This document shows positions 31,090-34,888 of a DNA stretch of 34,888 nucleotides, in pieces. The notes beneath the pieces are model-generated. The model made no database searches. It saw nothing but the letters and a program-made list of their open reading frames with translations, and was not told the origin of the DNA. The stretch spans positions 1 to 34,888 of the forward strand of contig NZ_LNSB01000053.1 in the NCBI RefSeq assembly GCF_001468285.1, read 5' to 3'. How positions within the stretch are numbered: position 1 is the first letter of the stretch; each line of letters begins with the position of its first letter. Both the position numbers and the translations under genes were made by a program. This DNA is from Sphingopyxis sp. HIX. GTDB lineage: Bacteria; Pseudomonadota; Alphaproteobacteria; Sphingomonadales; Sphingomonadaceae.

Positions 31090-32910
31090 ATGACAGAGCA
31101 TCGGATCAGCCTGCCGGGTAGCGGGGCCCCGCCCTTCGTGCTGCTCGACGACGCGCGCACCGTGGGCGCGGTGCCGGCGCGGCTGCTGCGCGATCCGGTC
31201 GAGATTCTGCGCGCTGACAGCGCCGCCGAGGTGCCGGCGCTGCTCGATGCGCTGGAGGGGGCGGGACGGCGCGGGCTCCATGCGGCGGGCTATCTCGCCT
31301 ATGAGGGCGGCAAGGGGCTCGCCCCTGCCTGGCGCGGCGCGCCGCAGGGGGGCGAGGGCGATGCGCCGCTTGGCTGGTTCGGATTGTTCGAGGGCGTCGA
31401 GCGGATCGCCGCCGAGGCGGTCCCGGACCTGCTGCCCGATCCCGCCAGCTGCTGGATCGGCGCGGTCGAACCGGGAATAGCGCGCGCCGATTACGAGGCC
31501 GCGGTCGCGGCGGTGCTCGACTATATCCGCGCCGGCGACATCTATCAGGCGAACCTGACCTTTCGCGCCGCGGTAGCCGTGCTCGGTGATCCGCTCGCCG
31601 TCTATGCGCGGCTGCGGCGGACCGCGCGCGCCGGCTATGGCGGTTTCGTCTGGACGGGCGAACGGGCGATCGCATCGCTGTCGCCCGAGCTCTTCTTTGC
31701 GCTGCGCGGGCGCGAGGCGATCGCGCGGCCGATGAAGGGCACCGCCGCGCGGCGCGTCGATGCCGAGGCCGATGCGGCGGCGGCGCGGCAACTTGCGACC
31801 GACCCCAAGCAGCGCGCCGAAAATCTGATGATCGTCGACCTGATCCGCAACGACCTGTCGCGCGTCGCGGCGCCGGGGTCGGTCGCGGTCCCCGACCTGT
31901 TCCGCGTCGAGAGCTTTCCGACGATCCATCAATTGGTGTCCGACGTGACCGCGACCCTGCCGACGGACAAGGGCGCGGTCGACGTGCTGCGCGCGGCCTT
32001 TCCCTGCGGGTCGATCACCGGGGCGCCCAAGGTGCGCGCGATGGAGATCATCGACGAACTCGAGGTCGGCCCGCGCGGGCTCTACACCGGGTCGATCGGC
32101 TTCATCGAGCCGGGCGGCGACGCGGCGTTCAACGTCGCCATTCGTACGTTACTCTTTCCGCCGCTAACCGGCTTGCAGGAAACGCCGATTCGCGCCACGC
32201 TGGGATTGGGATCGGGAATCGTCGCCGACAGTCTGCCATCGGAGGAATGGCATGAATGTCTGGCCAAGGGGGAATTTGTGGGGGCAGCGCGCGAGAGTTT
32301 CGATCTGATCGAGACGATGCATTTCGACCCCGTCGACGGGGTCCAGCGGCTCGAAGGGCACCTCGCGCGGATGAAGGCGAGCGCGGCGGTGCTGGGCTTT
32401 ACCTTCGACCGGCACGGCGCGCGCAACAGCCTGCAATCGGCGACCTTTCGCCTGCGCAGCGCGGCGCGGGTGCGGATGCGGCTCGCGCCGTCGGGCGCGC
32501 TCGCGATCGAGGTGTCGCCGCTGCCGCGGCTTGCCGAGCTGCCGGTGCCCGTCGCGGTGCGCCCCGCGCCGATGGCGGCGGACGATTTTCGCCTGGTCCA
32601 CAAGACCAGCCTGCGCGCGCTCTATGACGAGGCGCGGACAGAGGCGGGCGCGGACGAGGTCGTCTTCGTCGACGAGCCGGGCTTCGTCACCGAGGGGAGC
32701 TGGAGCAATATCTTCGTCGAGCGCGAAGGCGTGCTGCTGACCCCGCCCGCGTCGCTCGGGCTGCTCCCCGGGGTGCTGCGCGCCGAACTGATCGAAAAGG
32801 GCCGCGCGGTCGAATCGCACCTGCGCCTGGCCGATCTCGCGGACGGTTTCTTCATCGGCAATTCGCTGCGCGGGCTGGTGCCGGCGCGGCTGCAGGGGGA
32901 CGGTGCATGA
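31090..32910 (+). CDS. pabB: Fused aminodeoxychorismate synthase component I and lyase (PabB-PabC)
   Basis: A 606-residue fusion for p-aminobenzoate (folate) synthesis. Residues 1-about 400 are PabB: PMKGT with Lys at 216 (the PabB-specific nucleophile), MIVDLIRNDLSR (247-258), FPCGSITGAPKVRAME (304-319) and GPRGLYTGSIG. The N-terminal glutaminase (PabA) is absent, so PabA must come from elsewhere. Residues about 405-606 are a class IV PLP aminotransferase-fold lyase (PabC-like) with the PLP lysine at 505 (VHKTS) and EGSWSNIF, GLLPGVLR. The fused enzyme would go from chorismate plus ammonia to PABA in one chain. Its stop overlaps the start of the VIT protein (ATGA). Confidence 0.95.
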   Translation: MTEHRISLPGSGAPPFVLLDDARTVGAVPARLLRDPVEILRADSAAEVPALLDALEGAGRRGLHAAGYLAYEGGKGLAPAWRGAPQGGEGDAPLGWFGLFEGVERIAAEAVPDLLPDPASCWIGAVEPGIARADYEAAVAAVLDYIRAGDIYQANLTFRAAVAVLGDPLAVYARLRRTARAGYGGFVWTGERAIASLSPELFFALRGREAIARPMKGTAARRVDAEADAAAARQLATDPKQRAENLMIVDLIRNDLSRVAAPGSVAVPDLFRVESFPTIHQLVSDVTATLPTDKGAVDVLRAAFPCGSITGAPKVRAMEIIDELEVGPRGLYTGSIGFIEPGGDAAFNVAIRTLLFPPLTGLQETPIRATLGLGSGIVADSLPSEEWHECLAKGEFVGAARESFDLIETMHFDPVDGVQRLEGHLARMKASAAVLGFTFDRHGARNSLQSATFRLRSAARVRMRLAPSGALAIEVSPLPRLAELPVPVAVRPAPMAADDFRLVHKTSLRALYDEARTEAGADEVVFVDEPGFVTEGSWSNIFVEREGVLLTPPASLGLLPGVLRAELIEKGRAVESHLRLADLADGFFIGNSLRGLVPARLQGDGA

Positions 32911-34888
32911 CCAAGGCGCGAAGCCGGCTGTGGCCGGCGTTGTTGCTGTTGGTCGCCGCCCTCCTGCCCTCCATCGCCGCGCACGCACAGGAACAGGCCG
33001 CGCGGGCGACGACGCCGGGGCTGACCGGCTATTGGAACGGCATCCGCGACGAAGATCCGGTCGGCGCCGACGATCTGGCGATCACGCGCCTGTCGATCGA
33101 GCTGACGCAGCGCGGCGGCATGGTCAATACGGTGATCGAAGCGGTGCTGTCGCATCGCAACCAGCAACGCAAAGACCCGATCGAGGCGCATGTCGCCTTT
33201 GCGCTGCCCGATCAGGCGGTCGTCACCGGCTATGCACTCGATATCGGCGGGACGATGGTCGCGGGCACTTTGCTCGATCAGGGCAAGGCCAAGCGCGTCT
33301 ATGAGGCCGAAATCCGCAAGGGCGTCGACCCCGGGCTGGCCGAGGTCGTCGGCAACCGCTTCACCACGCGCGTCTTCCCGATCGCGCCGGGCGGATCGCG
33401 GACGGTGCGGCTGCATTTTTCGGCGCCCGCCGATGCGGCCGACGGTTTCGCGCTGCCCTGGCTCGCGGCGCCGATCCAGGGGCCGGTGACCGTCCGCTAT
33501 CAGGCGACCGCGATCGCCGGCCGCCCGGCGCTGGCGCTGCCATGGGGGCAGGCCATGCCGGTCGCGCGTAGCGGCATCGCGTGGAAGGGCGAGGCGCTGG
33601 CACCCGCGGGCGCGAGCTTCGCCGCGCCGCTGCGAATCACGGCAGCGGCGGTCGACGGTCCGATCGTGTCGCGGCACAGGAGCGGGCAGGAATTTTTCGA
33701 AGTGTCGGCGGGTCCGGCCAGGGACGCCGGCGCCGCCGCGCCGTCCGAACCCGGGCGGCTGCGTATCTATTGGGACCGCAGCTGGTCGCGCGGTGACGAC
33801 GCGCTGGACAGCGAGATCGCGCTGCTCGGCGACTATCTGGCGGTGCGGCCCGCGAGCGCGATCGACCTGGTGAGCTTCGCCGAGGACGCGCCCGTCGTGA
33901 CCACGGTCGCGACCGCGGCCGAACTGCAGGCGGCGCTCGCCGGGCAGCGCTATCTGGGCGCGACGCGGCTGACCGGGCTCGATGCGCTGAAGCTCGCCGA
34001 TGCCGCGCAGTGCCTGATGTTCACCGACGGCGCGCGGAGCATGGACCCCGGCGCCGATTTCGCGCCCGACTGCCGGCTCCAGATCGTCGCCTCGGCGCCC
34101 GATGCCGACACCGCCTGGCTGTCGAACCTGGCGCAGGACAGTGGCGGGCAATTGATCCTGCTGGCCCGCGAAAGCCGCGCCGCGGCGCTCGCCGCGCTGA
34201 CGCGGCCGGCGGCGGGCGTGGTGCGCGTGCGCAGCGCCTCGGGGCACCGGCTGCCCTTCCGCAGCCTCGCGACGAAGGGCGGCGGCTGGCATATCGTCGG
34301 CCCGATGCGCGGGCAGGAAGGGCTGACTTTGTGGATCGCCGACGCGCGCGGCCGCGTGTCGACCAGCTATGTCGAGCGCGACGAGGCGCGGGTGGACCGT
34401 CATGACGGCGCGGGCGCGCTGTGGGCCGCGAGCGAGGTTGCCCGGCGCGCCGACGATCCGGCGCAGCGCGAGGCGACGGTCGAGCTCGCGCGCAAATATC
34501 AGGTCGCGGCGGCGTCGCTCGCCTTCCTCGTGCTCGAATCGCCCGAACAATATGTGAGCGCCGACGTCGCGCCGCCCGCCGACGGCTTCGACGCCGAGTG
34601 GCGCGCCGAATATGCCGAAATGCGCAAGGACAAGGACGAGGAGGCGGCCGAGGAGCGCGAGGAGCATCTGGAGATGGTCCGGGCGAACTGGGCCGAGCGC
34701 AAGGCGTGGCACGCGCGCCGGTTCGACGCCAATGCCAGGGCGAAGAAGGTGGCTGCGAGCGAGGGCGCCGATGCCGCGGACGCCGCCGCTGCCGCAGCCG
34801 ATGTCGCCGCGGCCGGCGCCGACGCGGCGGCCGAGATGGACTATGCGCCGCCACCGCCGCCACCGCCCCCGCCACCGCCCTCACCGTC
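32907..34888 (+). CDS. VIT-domain protein with von Willebrand-like segment (3' end outside window)
   Basis: Open from ATG at 32907 to the window end (660 codons, partial). Residues 1-28 are a signal peptide (AHAQ cleavage). A VIT domain follows (about 40-170: RLSIELTQRGG, VAFALPDQAVVTGYALDIGG, KRVYEAEIRKGVDPGL). The next domain includes DRSWS (290-294), a MIDAS-like DxSxS of the von Willebrand A type, and VMFTDG-like CLMFTDGARS. A long charged helix-rich segment (Glu/Lys, about 555-610) and Ala/Asp repeats come next, and a proline run before the edge. It overlaps pabB by 4 nt (ATGA). The family is often outer-envelope associated in Proteobacteria; the function is unknown. Confidence 0.88.
   Translation, partial: MTKARSRLWPALLLLVAALLPSIAAHAQEQAARATTPGLTGYWNGIRDEDPVGADDLAITRLSIELTQRGGMVNTVIEAVLSHRNQQRKDPIEAHVAFALPDQAVVTGYALDIGGTMVAGTLLDQGKAKRVYEAEIRKGVDPGLAEVVGNRFTTRVFPIAPGGSRTVRLHFSAPADAADGFALPWLAAPIQGPVTVRYQATAIAGRPALALPWGQAMPVARSGIAWKGEALAPAGASFAAPLRITAAAVDGPIVSRHRSGQEFFEVSAGPARDAGAAAPSEPGRLRIYWDRSWSRGDDALDSEIALLGDYLAVRPASAIDLVSFAEDAPVVTTVATAAELQAALAGQRYLGATRLTGLDALKLADAAQCLMFTDGARSMDPGADFAPDCRLQIVASAPDADTAWLSNLAQDSGGQLILLARESRAAALAALTRPAAGVVRVRSASGHRLPFRSLATKGGGWHIVGPMRGQEGLTLWIADARGRVSTSYVERDEARVDRHDGAGALWAASEVARRADDPAQREATVELARKYQVAAASLAFLVLESPEQYVSADVAPPADGFDAEWRAEYAEMRKDKDEEAAEEREEHLEMVRANWAERKAWHARRFDANARAKKVAASEGADAADAAAAAADVAAAGADAAAEMDYAPPPPPPPPPPPSP

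Overview
The window looks like chromosomal DNA of a sphingomonad (Alphaproteobacteria; a Sphingopyxis-like genome is my best guess). The base composition is very GC-rich by eye. Gene content fits: a DUF1013/TrcR cell-cycle regulator, a DUF1192 protein, a quinohaemoprotein alcohol dehydrogenase, a glnB-glnA pair, a MerC-Zur pair and an outer-membrane DUF481 protein. No plasmid, prophage, IS transposase, CRISPR array, rRNA or tRNA was recognised. Genus assignment is inference, not proof.

Layout, left to right. (1) 0.15-1.8 kb: secreted M28 peptidase, with a dense block of palindromic repeats after it. (2) 2.1-4.1 kb, minus strand: nitrogen-assimilation operon glnB-glnA, with a good sigma-54 promoter candidate upstream of glnB and a strong terminator after glnA. 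(3) 4.2-6.4 kb, minus strand: PQQ- and haem-containing alcohol dehydrogenase with a perfect 18-bp palindrome just upstream, then a 246-bp concentric palindrome made of three repeat families. (4) 6.8-10.0 kb, minus strand: map and clpA, separated by a terminator. (5) 10.2-16.7 kb, mostly plus strand: two GNAT acetyltransferases (YpeA-like and YjaB-like), a GFA-type zinc protein, DUF1192 (minus), a quinone oxidoreductase, a membrane-anchored unknown, a lipoprotein, a GST, trcR and an MBL-fold hydrolase. (6) 16.7-17.3 kb: non-coding stretch with a perfect 30-bp inverted repeat. (7) 17.3-23.0 kb: small membrane protein, DUF481 protein, VOC and M20 proteins (translationally coupled), TrmO, SDR, and an unknown membrane-anchored protein. 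(8) 23.0-25.4 kb: a GIY-YIG endonuclease tightly flanked by direct copies of a short palindromic repeat, then class I fumarase, whose two sides carry paired copies of the same repeat. (9) 25.3-27.3 kb, minus strand: unknown membrane protein, Zur-type Fur regulator, MerC-like protein. (10) 27.4-34.9 kb: old-yellow-enzyme family reductase, acyl-CoA ligase, unknown exported protein, fused PabB-PabC, and a VIT-domain protein cut off by the window end.

Most genes are housekeeping or central metabolism. The unusual content is in the non-coding DNA: at least three palindromic repeat families, a repeat-bracketed GIY-YIG nuclease gene, and two large inverted repeats whose arms are all built from the same degenerate octamer. 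Four convergent gene pairs end in one shared 4-nt double stop (TTAG/CTAA). The M20 protein has lost two residues that normally bind metal.
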